The notes: generated by a model from the letters alone, not told the origin. A DNA stretch of 9,377 nt from Hyphomicrobiales bacterium (GCA_023266695.1 JAHFPO010000090.1:1-9377), one strand, 5' to 3'; shown: positions 1 through 5,437, counted from the first letter of the stretch. Numbers and translations: made by a program.

Positions 1-147
1 TCGCCGCTCGAACAAACGTTCCAGCTGATCCCGTCCCTTAACCAAGGTCGCAATGCGCGCACACGTCGCAGCTGGCCGCAGGATCGACCGCTTTCTACGC
101 AGTTGTGATTCGGAGTAAGTTTTTTTGTGGTATAAGTGGAGTTCAGT
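1..147. other. Upstream flank, no recognised gene
   Basis: No product could be recognised here. On the + strand one frame is open from base 1 to a TGA at 106-108, and on the minus strand a frame is open from about base 120 to base 1; each gives about 35-40 residues without family motifs. Related genomes often carry lnt (apolipoprotein N-acyltransferase) upstream of this regulator, but the + frame does not look like an Lnt C-terminus. A run of seven T at 120-126 has no convincing hairpin before it. Confidence 0.4.
128..136 (+). promoter_or_regulatory. Possible extended -10 promoter of the HTH gene
   Basis: TGGTATAAG at 128-136 resembles an extended -10 element (TG-n-TATAAT). No good -35 box lies at the usual distance. 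If used, transcription would start around 142-144, only a few bases before the ATG at 148 and downstream of the GGAG at 138-141, giving a nearly leaderless mRNA. That conflict makes the call weak, and the true promoter may lie further upstream. Confidence 0.2.
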
Positions 148-570
148 ATGAACAAAATGAACAAAAAATCGCCGAACCCAATCGACAGGCACGTCGGCAG
201 TCGCGTGCGCATGCGTCGTATGATGATCAGCATGAGCCAAGAGAAGCTCGGCGATCAGCTCGGGATCACGTTTCAGCAAATCCAGAAATACGAGAAGGGG
301 ACGAACCGCATCGGCGCGAGCCGTCTGCAGCAGATCGCGATCGTGCTCGGCGTTCCGGTGGCGTTTTTCTTCGAGGGCGCGCCCGTTCCCGAAGGCTTTC
401 CAAAGGGTCTCGGCGAGTCGCCTTCGCCGGCTTATGTCTCGGATTTCCTCGCCACCTCCGACGGACTTGCTTTGACCAAGGCGTTCATGAAGGTACGCGA
501 CCCCAAGGTGCGTCGGCGCATCGTCGATCTGGTAGAGGCGGTCGCCGCTGAAGAGACCCCCAAGCGCTGA
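148..570 (+). CDS. Cro/C1-type (XRE family) helix-turn-helix transcriptional regulator
   Basis: A 140-residue DNA-binding protein. The HTH_3/XRE domain spans about residues 13-75: VGSRVRMRRMM, then SQEKLGDQLGI (30-40), and the recognition-helix segment TFQQIQKYEKGTNRI (41-55), followed by a conserved SRLQQIAIVLGVP and FFFEG. The C-terminal helical tail (about 95-135) contains RDPKVRRRIVDLVEAV. This architecture is shared by small regulators widespread in Hyphomicrobiales, often found upstream of metK/trmB; their targets are poorly defined and the target here cannot be read from sequence. The ATG at 148 is chosen because GGAG at 138-141 sits 6 nt before it; an in-frame GTG at 136 would add four residues but overlaps that Shine-Dalgarno. 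Regulator identity is secure, the regulon unknown. Confidence 0.9.
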   Translation: MNKMNKKSPNPIDRHVGSRVRMRRMMISMSQEKLGDQLGITFQQIQKYEKGTNRIGASRLQQIAIVLGVPVAFFFEGAPVPEGFPKGLGESPSPAYVSDFLATSDGLALTKAFMKVRDPKVRRRIVDLVEAVAAEETPKR

Positions 571-716
571 CCTGACTCGCCGTCGCGACGCCGGCTTCCC
601 TTCCCGATCAACTTGACCGTGGCCGATTGCTCTTGCGAGAAGTCGACGCCGGCTGCCTTGTGACCCGAGCGACGACGCGAGGGACGAGGTACGCGCGCAG
701 TTCGAGGCGAGCCGTC

Positions 717-1421
717 ATGTCCACGACCCGCGATAGGCGCGAGCATCGCCGCAGCGCCTTCTATGGCCGGCGCAAGGGCCACAAGCTGCGGCCGCGGCAA
801 GCCGAACTCATATCGAATCTGCTGCCGAAACTCGCACTCGATCTTTCCCGACCACCGCCGGCGGATGTACGAACGCTGTTTTCCGTGCCGGTTGAGTGCG
901 CCGCGCTCGAAATCGGCTTCGGCGGCGGCGAGCACTTCGTGCTCGAGGCGCAGGCCAATCCGGGAATCGGCTATTTTGGTTGCGAGCCATTCGTCAACGG
1001 CATGGCCAAGGCCCTCGCCTTGATCGAGGCGACCAAGCTCCGCAACGTGCGTCTCCATCACGGCGACGCGCTCGACCTGCTGGAATGGCTCCCCGGCGGC
1101 GCGGTCGTCCGCATCGACCTGTTCTATCCCGACCCCTGGCCGAAGCGCAGGCACTGGAAGCGCCGCTTCGTCTCGGACGAAATGGTCGCGCGATTTGCCC
1201 GCGTGATCGCGAAGGGAGGAACATTGCGGTTCGCGACCGACATACCGGATTATGCCGAATGGTCGCTGTTGCGCATTCTGCGCTCGTCCGCTTTCGAATG
1301 GATCGCGGAGCGAGCCGAGGACTGGCGACGACCGTGGCCGGGATTTTCCGGGACGCGCTACGAGACCAAAGCGGCGCGAGAGGGTCGGACGCCTTGCTAT
1401 CTGACCTTCCGGCGCATTTAG
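717..1421 (+). CDS. trmB: tRNA (guanine-N7-)-methyltransferase TrmB
   Basis: A cytoplasmic SAM-dependent enzyme that methylates N7 of G46 in the tRNA variable loop. It has 234 residues, close to the 239 of E. coli TrmB. Family marks in order: FYGRRKGHKLRPRQ (15-28), the SAM-binding loop LEIGFGGGEH (64-73), GCEPFVNGMA (88-97), the hallmark DLFYPDPWPKRRHWKRR (134-150) that contains catalytic and tRNA-contacting residues, GGTLRFATDIPDYAEW (167-182) and the C-terminal TRYETKAAREG (213-223). The ATG at 717 fits the family N-terminus and has GAGG at 704-707, 9 nt upstream; a TTG at 627 would add 30 residues of low-complexity Arg-rich sequence and is unlikely. It lies 146 nt after the HTH gene, where related genomes usually have metK. 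The stop codon lies in the left arm of a hairpin. Confidence 0.96.
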   Translation: MSTTRDRREHRRSAFYGRRKGHKLRPRQAELISNLLPKLALDLSRPPPADVRTLFSVPVECAALEIGFGGGEHFVLEAQANPGIGYFGCEPFVNGMAKALALIEATKLRNVRLHHGDALDLLEWLPGGAVVRIDLFYPDPWPKRRHWKRRFVSDEMVARFARVIAKGGTLRFATDIPDYAEWSLLRILRSSAFEWIAERAEDWRRPWPGFSGTRYETKAAREGRTPCYLTFRRI

Positions 1422-1472
1422 AGTCTGATTCGTTCGAATTGAATCGGCCTTCCCCGCTAACATTTTTATTTT
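1418..1472 (+). terminator. Imperfect hairpin plus T-rich tract after trmB
   Basis: TTAG at 1418-1421, which includes the trmB stop, can pair with CTAA at 1457-1460. Inside it, GATTC (1427-1431) pairs with GAATC (1441-1445), with extra pairs AG/CT and C-G between them, one mismatch and a 6-nt bulge (TCCCCG). The hairpin is followed by T5-A-T4 at 1463-1472. This could terminate trmB transcription. The stem is imperfect and AT-rich, so it is a moderate call; it could instead be a decayed copy of a dispersed palindromic repeat. Confidence 0.4.
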
Positions 1473-1544
1473 GGGCGTGATCTTATCCGAACCCGGTTCC
1501 CACCCCGGATCAAGTCCGGGGCAGGTTTTTTCGGGATCATGCTC
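1473..1544 (+). repeat. REP-like unit 1
   Basis: Left arm 1473-1482, right arm GATCATGCTC at 1535-1544, inner 7-bp hairpin at 1503-1521 (perfect). This unit is 1 nt shorter than the others and reads CCGAACCCGG where the others have CCGAAAA, so its middle stem is shorter. Confidence 0.85.
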
Positions 1545-1554
1545 TAATAATTTT

Positions 1555-1627
1555 GGGCGTGATCTTATCCGAAAATCGGTTCCCACCCAGGATCAAGTCC
1601 GGGGCAGGCTTTTTCGGGATCATGCTC
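1555..1627 (+). repeat. REP-like unit 2
   Basis: Left arm 1555-1564, right arm GATCATGCTC at 1618-1627. The inner hairpin at 1586-1604 has one C-to-A change (CCCAGGA) that puts a mismatch in the 7-bp stem. The middle stem CCGAAAA/TTTTCGG is intact. Confidence 0.85.
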
Positions 1628-1637
1628 TAATAATTTT

Positions 1638-1710
1638 GGGCGTGATCTTATCCGAAAACCGGTTCCCACCCCGGATCAAGTCCGGGGCAGGCTTTTTCGG
1701 GATCACGCCC
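1638..1710 (+). repeat. REP-like unit 3, fully paired
   Basis: Left arm GGGCGTGATC at 1638-1647 and right arm GATCACGCCC at 1701-1710 are perfect 10-bp complements. The inner hairpin at 1669-1687 and the middle stem are also intact, so this unit would fold best. It ends 21 nt before the stop codon of the DUF2336 gene. Confidence 0.88.
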
Positions 1711-1731
1711 TAGCAAGGTCGGCGCGCGAGA

Positions 1732-2829
1732 TCAGCTTGCCGCTCGTAATTCCGCATCGCGGTTCTGCCAGAAGCGGACGACGCGGCGTGCGGTCGCATA
1801 CGACAGCCTGTTGAAATCATCACAGGAGTCTTCGAGTTCCTTGGCCGAGGTGCGGCGGACGCCCTGGCGGACCATGATGACGGCGCGCGCGGTCAACCAA
1901 TCGTAGCCGGCGGCTTTGAAAAGAATCAGCAACGGCTCGATTCGATCGCCGGTCATCAGCCAATCGACGATATCGATCGGCACCATACAGAGCAGGGAAA
2001 GAGCGGCAACAGTCTCTTCGTATCGTTTGGATTTTGCGAGATCGTGCAACTCCGCTTCGCCGAGCGCGCCGGCATTGTGCAGCATGAGCATCAATCGCTG
2101 CGCCGCCACAAAATTGTGGGGCGGGGAGATGTCCGGACTGATTTCGTCGGAAACCTTGGCGAGTGCCCGCTGGATCTCGGCTCGCGTTTCGGGCGCCGCC
2201 GAGACGAGCATACGGCGCTGTACCAGCTCGCTCGCCTGAACCACCAGCTTGTGAAACAGATGCGGCGGGATATCGGGTCGCTCGCTGATCCGGGAGGCGA
2301 GAGTCCCATTCTTTTTCGCGCGCTCCACCAGGGTAGTGAGGCTCCCTTCGGTAAAGTTGGCGCTGGAGTTCGACGCGACGTTGAGCAATACGTCGTTGTC
2401 GCCGCGATTGACCAGCACATCGGTCACGGCCTCGCCGAGCCGGCGACGGCTCGAGATGGCGAGCAGATGCGCCTGGCTCTTGGTCTTGGCGATATCGACG
2501 AGGTCGGTCTCGTTGAGCCTATTGGAGCGGACGAGGACGGGGGCCGCGACGTCGATTTCATCGTCGCGGGCGAGACCGTGGATCACCTTGACTGGCGCAT
2601 TGTCGATCGGTGCGAGCCGGCGGGCGAGTTCCGCGCGTGCCTTGATCTCGATCTCGACCGCCAACCGTCCGATGACATCGTCGAACAGCTCGATATGTCC
2701 GTCGTTGAGCCCATCCGCCCGCTTGATGAACAGATCGGTGACGCGGCGGAGCGTCTCGACGCATTTGTCGCTCGAGCCGCGCTCGATCGCGTCCTCGAGC
2801 TCAAGGATCAGGGATTGGCGGGCGACCAT
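1732..2829 (-). CDS. DUF2336 family protein, function unknown
   Basis: A 365-residue, mostly helical protein without signal peptide or clear membrane segment, so probably cytoplasmic. The central part carries the features I associate with DUF2336 of Alphaproteobacteria: LARDDEIDVAAPVLVRS (86-102), TDLVDIAKTKSQAHLLAIS (108-126), LGEAVTDVLVNRGDNDVL (131-148) and an N-S-S-A-N-F segment near 154-159. The repeated helical pairs look HEAT-like. The C-terminal half (about 235-365) is less conserved and ends FWQNRDAELRAAS. No catalytic motif is visible. The ATG at 2829 has GGGGA about 8 nt upstream on the minus strand. It is transcribed towards trmB and away from rimP, with its own promoter expected in 2830-2990. 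It is a separate transcription unit inside an otherwise conserved block; nothing in the sequence reveals its role. Confidence 0.85.
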   Translation of the reverse strand: MVARQSLILELEDAIERGSSDKCVETLRRVTDLFIKRADGLNDGHIELFDDVIGRLAVEIEIKARAELARRLAPIDNAPVKVIHGLARDDEIDVAAPVLVRSNRLNETDLVDIAKTKSQAHLLAISSRRRLGEAVTDVLVNRGDNDVLLNVASNSSANFTEGSLTTLVERAKKNGTLASRISERPDIPPHLFHKLVVQASELVQRRMLVSAAPETRAEIQRALAKVSDEISPDISPPHNFVAAQRLMLMLHNAGALGEAELHDLAKSKRYEETVAALSLLCMVPIDIVDWLMTGDRIEPLLILFKAAGYDWLTARAVIMVRQGVRRTSAKELEDSCDDFNRLSYATARRVVRFWQNRDAELRAAS

Positions 2830-2988
2830 TTGCAGTCCCCGGGGTCGTGAATTTGGCCCGGCCGGTGACGAATAGGCTCAAGGTAACGATTACGGCCGAA
2901 TGCTGAAAAATCGGTTAGAACGGCCGGGAAACGAAGGATATTGCCCGCGATTGCGATCCCTTTTCGCCAGTGCTTGCAACTTTTTTGC
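2830..2988. other. Divergent intergenic region between DUF2336 and the rimP operon
   Basis: No gene is seen. It should hold the minus-strand promoter of the DUF2336 gene, but no convincing -35/-10 pair stands out. Near its right end GCTTGCAACTTT (2972-2983) is repeated with one change as GCTTGCACCTTT (2987-2998), 15 nt apart, overlapping the -35 box of the rimP promoter. Confidence 0.5.
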
Positions 2989-3016
2989 TTGCACCTTTCC
3001 CCGCCGACGCTATATA
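2989..3016 (+). promoter_or_regulatory. Sigma-70-type promoter of the rimP-nusA-infB operon
   Basis: TTGCAC at 2989-2994 (-35) and TATATA at 3011-3016 (-10) are separated by 16 nt, a good housekeeping promoter match. The predicted transcription start is around 3022-3024, giving a leader of about 110 nt before the rimP ATG. It is the only strong promoter seen in front of the six-gene operon. A second TTGCAA at 2974-2979 lies too far upstream for this -10. Confidence 0.7.
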
Positions 3017-3021
3017 TCCCG

Positions 3022-3100
3022 CCAACAACGACATCTCATAGCGATCCGCTGGGATCGAACGATGAGAGTGGGCCCCGCCCGGGACCCGCTCTTTTTTGTT
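3022..3100 (+). ncRNA. rimP leader: structured attenuator RNA
   Basis: The leader forms two hairpins followed by a U-tract. Hairpin 1: TCTCAT (3034-3039) pairs with ATGAGA (3062-3067), and CGATCC (3042-3047) with GGATCG (3052-3057), with loop GCTG. Hairpin 2 is the terminator at 3066-3097. The two share bases 3066-3067, so their outer stems compete slightly. Position and layout match the rimP leader, an attenuator family described computationally upstream of rimP-nusA operons in Alphaproteobacteria. If the terminator works, transcripts would end near 3097 and yield a short RNA of about 75 nt. The signal sensed is not known. Confidence 0.72.
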
Positions 3101-3136
3101 AGGCCGCGCTTGCAAGCGCGGTTCGGGATCAGATGA
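3062..3136 (+). CDS. Possible 24-residue leader peptide coupled to rimP
   Basis: ATG at 3062 opens a 24-codon frame ending with TGA at 3134-3136, which overlaps the rimP ATG (3133-3135) as ATGA. GGGA at 3051-3054 lies 7 nt before the start, a better spacing than the GGGA (3125-3128) only 4 nt before rimP. The peptide is Arg-rich, starting MRVGPARDPLFFVR, with no known family. The frame spans the terminator hairpin and the palindrome at 3104-3121, and its start codon and Shine-Dalgarno-like bases are inside hairpin 1. The ATGA overlap suggests translational coupling. It may also be a chance frame, since 24 codons without a stop is easy in GC-rich DNA. Confidence 0.35.
   Translation: MRVGPARDPLFFVRPRLQARFGIR
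3066..3097 (+). terminator. Intrinsic terminator in the rimP leader
   Basis: GAGTGGG (3066-3072) pairs with CCCGCTC (3085-3091) with one G-T wobble; CCC (3073-3075) pairs with GGG (3081-3083), with A3084 bulged and loop CGCCC. Six T follow directly at 3092-3097. This is a textbook Rho-independent terminator placed about 45 nt after the predicted transcription start and 35 nt before rimP, so it must be bypassed for the operon to be expressed. Confidence 0.85.
3104..3121. repeat. 18-bp perfect palindrome before rimP
   Basis: CCGCGCTTGCAAGCGCGG equals its own reverse complement. In RNA it would form a 7-bp hairpin with a UGCA loop ending just before the GGGA (3125-3128) of rimP. In DNA it could be an operator; its centre GCTTGCAA also occurs at 2972-2979 in the promoter. 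Which of the two roles applies is not decidable here. Confidence 0.75.
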
Positions 3137-3786
3137 CAGAGACCGCGCAACTCGAATCGGCAACGCTCGACGAGCCCCGGCTCATCGGCGAGACCGGCTT
3201 GGCTGCGCGGGTCGCGGCTCTATCCGAGCCCGTGCTTCTCGGTCTGGGCTATCGGCTCGTGCGCGCGCGGATCTCGGGGCGTGACGGCTGCACGGTCCAG
3301 ATCATGGCCGAACGATTGGATGGAACCTTCACGATCGAAGACTGCGAGACGGCGAGCCGCGCGCTTTCACCCGCCCTCGACGTCGAGGATCCGATCCCCG
3401 GCGCCTACCGGTTGGAATTGTCTTCGCCCGGCATCGACCGCCTGCTGGTGCGCCGCTCCGACTTCGAGCGCTTCGCCGGTCATGAGGTGAAGATCGAGAT
3501 GGAGATCGCGGTCGAAGGCCGCAAGCGCTTCCGCGGCGTGCTCCTCGACACCGAGGGTGGCGAGGCTTGCATCCGTCTCGAGGCCGCAGATGGCAAGCCG
3601 CAGGTCGTCCGCCTCAAGATCGCCGACATGGCGGAGGCGAAGCTCGTGCTCAACGAAGCCTTGGTCGCGCAATCCCTGAAACGCGGCAAGATGGCATCGC
3701 ACGCGGCGGAAACAGAGACCCGAGGCAAAGGTGACCGCCGTACGCAGACTTTCACTCCGGCCGCAAGCGGCCGACCCCGTATTTAG
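3133..3786 (+). CDS. rimP: Ribosome maturation factor RimP
   Basis: RimP binds the 30S precursor and helps assemble the S12-containing region. At 217 residues it is longer than E. coli RimP (about 150) because of a short N-terminal extension and a charged C-terminal tail. The N-terminal domain (about 18-97) has GLAARVAALSEPVLLGLGYRLVR and the GRDGCTVQIMAER strand region; the linker carries the family signature YRLELSSPGIDRLLVR (92-107), followed by DFERFAGHEV and the SH3-like C-terminal domain (about 108-174). Residues 175-217 are Lys/Arg-rich and probably disordered. The start at 3133 has only GGGA 4 nt upstream, a short spacing, consistent with coupling to the leader frame that ends across this ATG. 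First gene of the operon; nusA begins 25 nt downstream. Confidence 0.95.
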   Translation: MTETAQLESATLDEPRLIGETGLAARVAALSEPVLLGLGYRLVRARISGRDGCTVQIMAERLDGTFTIEDCETASRALSPALDVEDPIPGAYRLELSSPGIDRLLVRRSDFERFAGHEVKIEMEIAVEGRKRFRGVLLDTEGGEACIRLEAADGKPQVVRLKIADMAEAKLVLNEALVAQSLKRGKMASHAAETETRGKGDRRTQTFTPAASGRPRI

Positions 3787-3811
3787 ATTCGCCAGGCCAA
3801 GGAGACGCCCG

Positions 3812-5437
3812 ATGGCAGTCGTCAGCGCAAACCGACTCGAACTCCTGCAGATCGCCGAGGCGGTCGCGCGCGAGAAATCTATCGACAGGGGAATCGTGAT
3901 CGCCGCCATGGAGGATGCGATCCAGAAGGCCGCGCGTTCGCGCTACGGCAGCGAGACCGAGGTACGCGCCGAGATCAATCCGAAGACCGGCGAATTGCGC
4001 CTCTCGCGCCTTCTCCTCGTCGTCGAAACCGTCGAGAACGACGCCATCCAGATCAGCCTCGAGGATGCGCGGCGCAAGAACCCGGCGGCGCAGGTCGGCG
4101 ATTACATCGCCGAGTCGCTGCCGCCGCTCGAATATGGCCGCATCGCCGCCCAGTCGGCGAAGCAAGTGATCGTGCAGAAAGTGCGCGAGGCCGAGCGCGA
4201 CCGCCAGTATCAGGAATACAAGGACCGTATCGGCGAGATCGTCAGCGGCGTGGTCAAGCGCGTGGAATACGGCAATGTCGTCGTCGACCTCGGCCGCGGC
4301 GAGGCGATCGTGCGGCGCGATGAGCTGCTTCCGCGCGAAATCTTCCGCAACGGCGACCGCGTCCGCGCCTATGTTTACGACGTGCGCCGCGAGCCGCGGG
4401 GCCCGCAAATCTTTCTCTCGCGCACGCATCCGCAGTTCATGGCCAAGCTGTTCGCGCAGGAAGTGCCCGAAATCTACGACGGCATCGTCGAGATCAAGGC
4501 GGTCGCACGCGATCCGGGTTCGCGTGCCAAGATCGCGGTGATCTCGCGCGATTCCTCGGTCGATCCGGTCGGCGCCTGCGTCGGCATGCGCGGATCGCGC
4601 GTCCAGGCCGTAGTCAACGAGCTGGCGGGCGAGAAGATCGACATCATCTTGTGGTCGCCGGATGTCGCGACCTTCGTCGTCAATGCGCTCGCCCCGGCCG
4701 AGGTGGTGAAGGTCGTGCTCGACGAGACCCGCGAGCGGATCGAGGTGGTCGTTCCCGACGCGCAACTCTCGCTCGCGATCGGTCGGCGCGGCCAGAACGT
4801 CCGACTCGCCTCTCAGCTCACCGGCTGGGACATCGATATCCTGACCGAACAGGAGGAGAGCGAGCGCCGGCAGAAGGAATTCGCCGAACGTTCCAAGATG
4901 TTCATGGAGGCTCTCGACGTCGACGAGATGGTTGCCCAGCTCCTCACCTCCGAGGGCTTCGGTTCGATCGAGGAACTAGCCTTCGTGCCCACCGAGGAGC
5001 TTGCCTCCATCGAGGGTTTCGATCCCGACACCGCCGGCGAACTGCAGACCCGCGCGCAGAATTATCTCGCCGGGCTGGAGGCCGAACTCGACGCCAAGCG
5101 TAAGGAGCTGGGCGTCGAAGACGCGCTCAAGGAAGTCCCCGGTGTCACCAGCCGCATGCTCGTCGCCTTCGGCGAGAACGGCATCAAGACGGTCGAGGAT
5201 CTTGCCGGCTGCGCCACCGATGATCTCGTCGGCTGGGTCGAACGCAAGGAGGGCGATACCACGCGCCATGCCGGTATTCTCGAAGGCTTCGAACTCGACC
5301 GCGACGAGGCCGAAGCCATCATCATGCAGGCGCGCGTCAAGGTCGGCTGGGTCGACGAGACTGCTCTCACTCCGCCCGAGGAGCCCGCGGCCGAGGCCGA
5401 GGGTTCCCAACCGGCCGAGACGGAGCCGCAGAACTGA
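3812..5437 (+). CDS. nusA: Transcription termination/antitermination protein NusA
   Basis: NusA binds RNA polymerase and nascent RNA, and modulates pausing, intrinsic termination and antitermination of rRNA operons. The 541 residues show the full domain set: N-terminal polymerase-binding domain (about 1-130), S1 domain (about 136-203, RIGEIVSGVVKRVEYGNVVVDLG), KH1 with the loop VGMRGSR (257-263), KH2 with LAIGRRGQNVRLASQLTGW (321-339), then two helical acidic-repeat domains (about 365-425 and 435-512) as in the long proteobacterial form. The tail after 518 is Glu/Ala/Pro-rich. AAGGAG at 3799-3804, 7 nt before the ATG at 3812, fixes the start; an ATG at 3731 inside rimP is rejected. In enterobacteria NusA represses its own operon, so feedback through the leader terminator is plausible but not shown here. 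Confidence 0.97.
   Translation: MAVVSANRLELLQIAEAVAREKSIDRGIVIAAMEDAIQKAARSRYGSETEVRAEINPKTGELRLSRLLLVVETVENDAIQISLEDARRKNPAAQVGDYIAESLPPLEYGRIAAQSAKQVIVQKVREAERDRQYQEYKDRIGEIVSGVVKRVEYGNVVVDLGRGEAIVRRDELLPREIFRNGDRVRAYVYDVRREPRGPQIFLSRTHPQFMAKLFAQEVPEIYDGIVEIKAVARDPGSRAKIAVISRDSSVDPVGACVGMRGSRVQAVVNELAGEKIDIILWSPDVATFVVNALAPAEVVKVVLDETRERIEVVVPDAQLSLAIGRRGQNVRLASQLTGWDIDILTEQEESERRQKEFAERSKMFMEALDVDEMVAQLLTSEGFGSIEELAFVPTEELASIEGFDPDTAGELQTRAQNYLAGLEAELDAKRKELGVEDALKEVPGVTSRMLVAFGENGIKTVEDLAGCATDDLVGWVERKEGDTTRHAGILEGFELDRDEAEAIIMQARVKVGWVDETALTPPEEPAAEAEGSQPAETEPQN

Larger units (their letters stand above)
1473..1710. repeat. Tandem array of three REP-like nested palindromes
   Basis: Three copies of a 72-73 nt unit are joined by identical 10-nt spacers (TAATAATTTT at 1545-1554 and 1628-1637), so the period is 82-83 nt. 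Each unit begins GGGCGTGATC and ends GATCACGCCC or GATCATGCTC. Inside are a second pairing, CCGAAAA with TTTTCGG, and an inner hairpin CCCCGGATCAAGTCCGGGG. The sequence type resembles the REP-like palindromes common between genes in rhizobial genomes. The array sits between convergent genes, the usual place for such elements, where folded RNA may act as a 3'-end stabiliser or a terminator. No transposase lies nearby. Confidence 0.9.

Noticed and set aside
111..126. Intrinsic terminator at the T-run before the HTH gene
   Set aside because: No stable hairpin precedes the seven T residues.
586..654. Direct repeat CGACGCCGGCT at 586-596 and 644-654
   Set aside because: Eleven bases of GC-rich composition 58 nt apart are plausible by chance and mark no element boundary.
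432..1586. Long minus-strand open frame (384 codons) antisense to trmB
   Set aside because: trmB on the + strand has complete family motifs; the antisense translation has none and runs into the repeat array, as expected for a GC-rich shadow frame.
1473..1710. CRISPR array
   Set aside because: Only three units, long nested-palindrome repeats and identical 10-nt spacers; true spacers would be about 30 nt and unique.
1471..1713. Open frame through the repeat array
   Set aside because: It is a translation of three palindromic repeat units, with typical spurious PGS/LDPG patterns, and has no ribosome site.
3031..3100. tRNA gene in front of rimP, as metY in E. coli
   Set aside because: GGGATCGAAC recalls a T-loop, but there is no acceptor stem, anticodon arm or cloverleaf; the bases are explained by hairpin 1.
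2900..3136. Longer 78-codon version of the leader frame starting at ATG 2900
   Set aside because: Its start lies about 120 nt upstream of the predicted transcription start; only the part from ATG 3062 would be on the operon transcript.
3752..4765. Minus-strand open frame (337 codons) antisense to nusA
   Set aside because: Shadow of nusA; low-complexity translation dominated by Asp, Arg and His.
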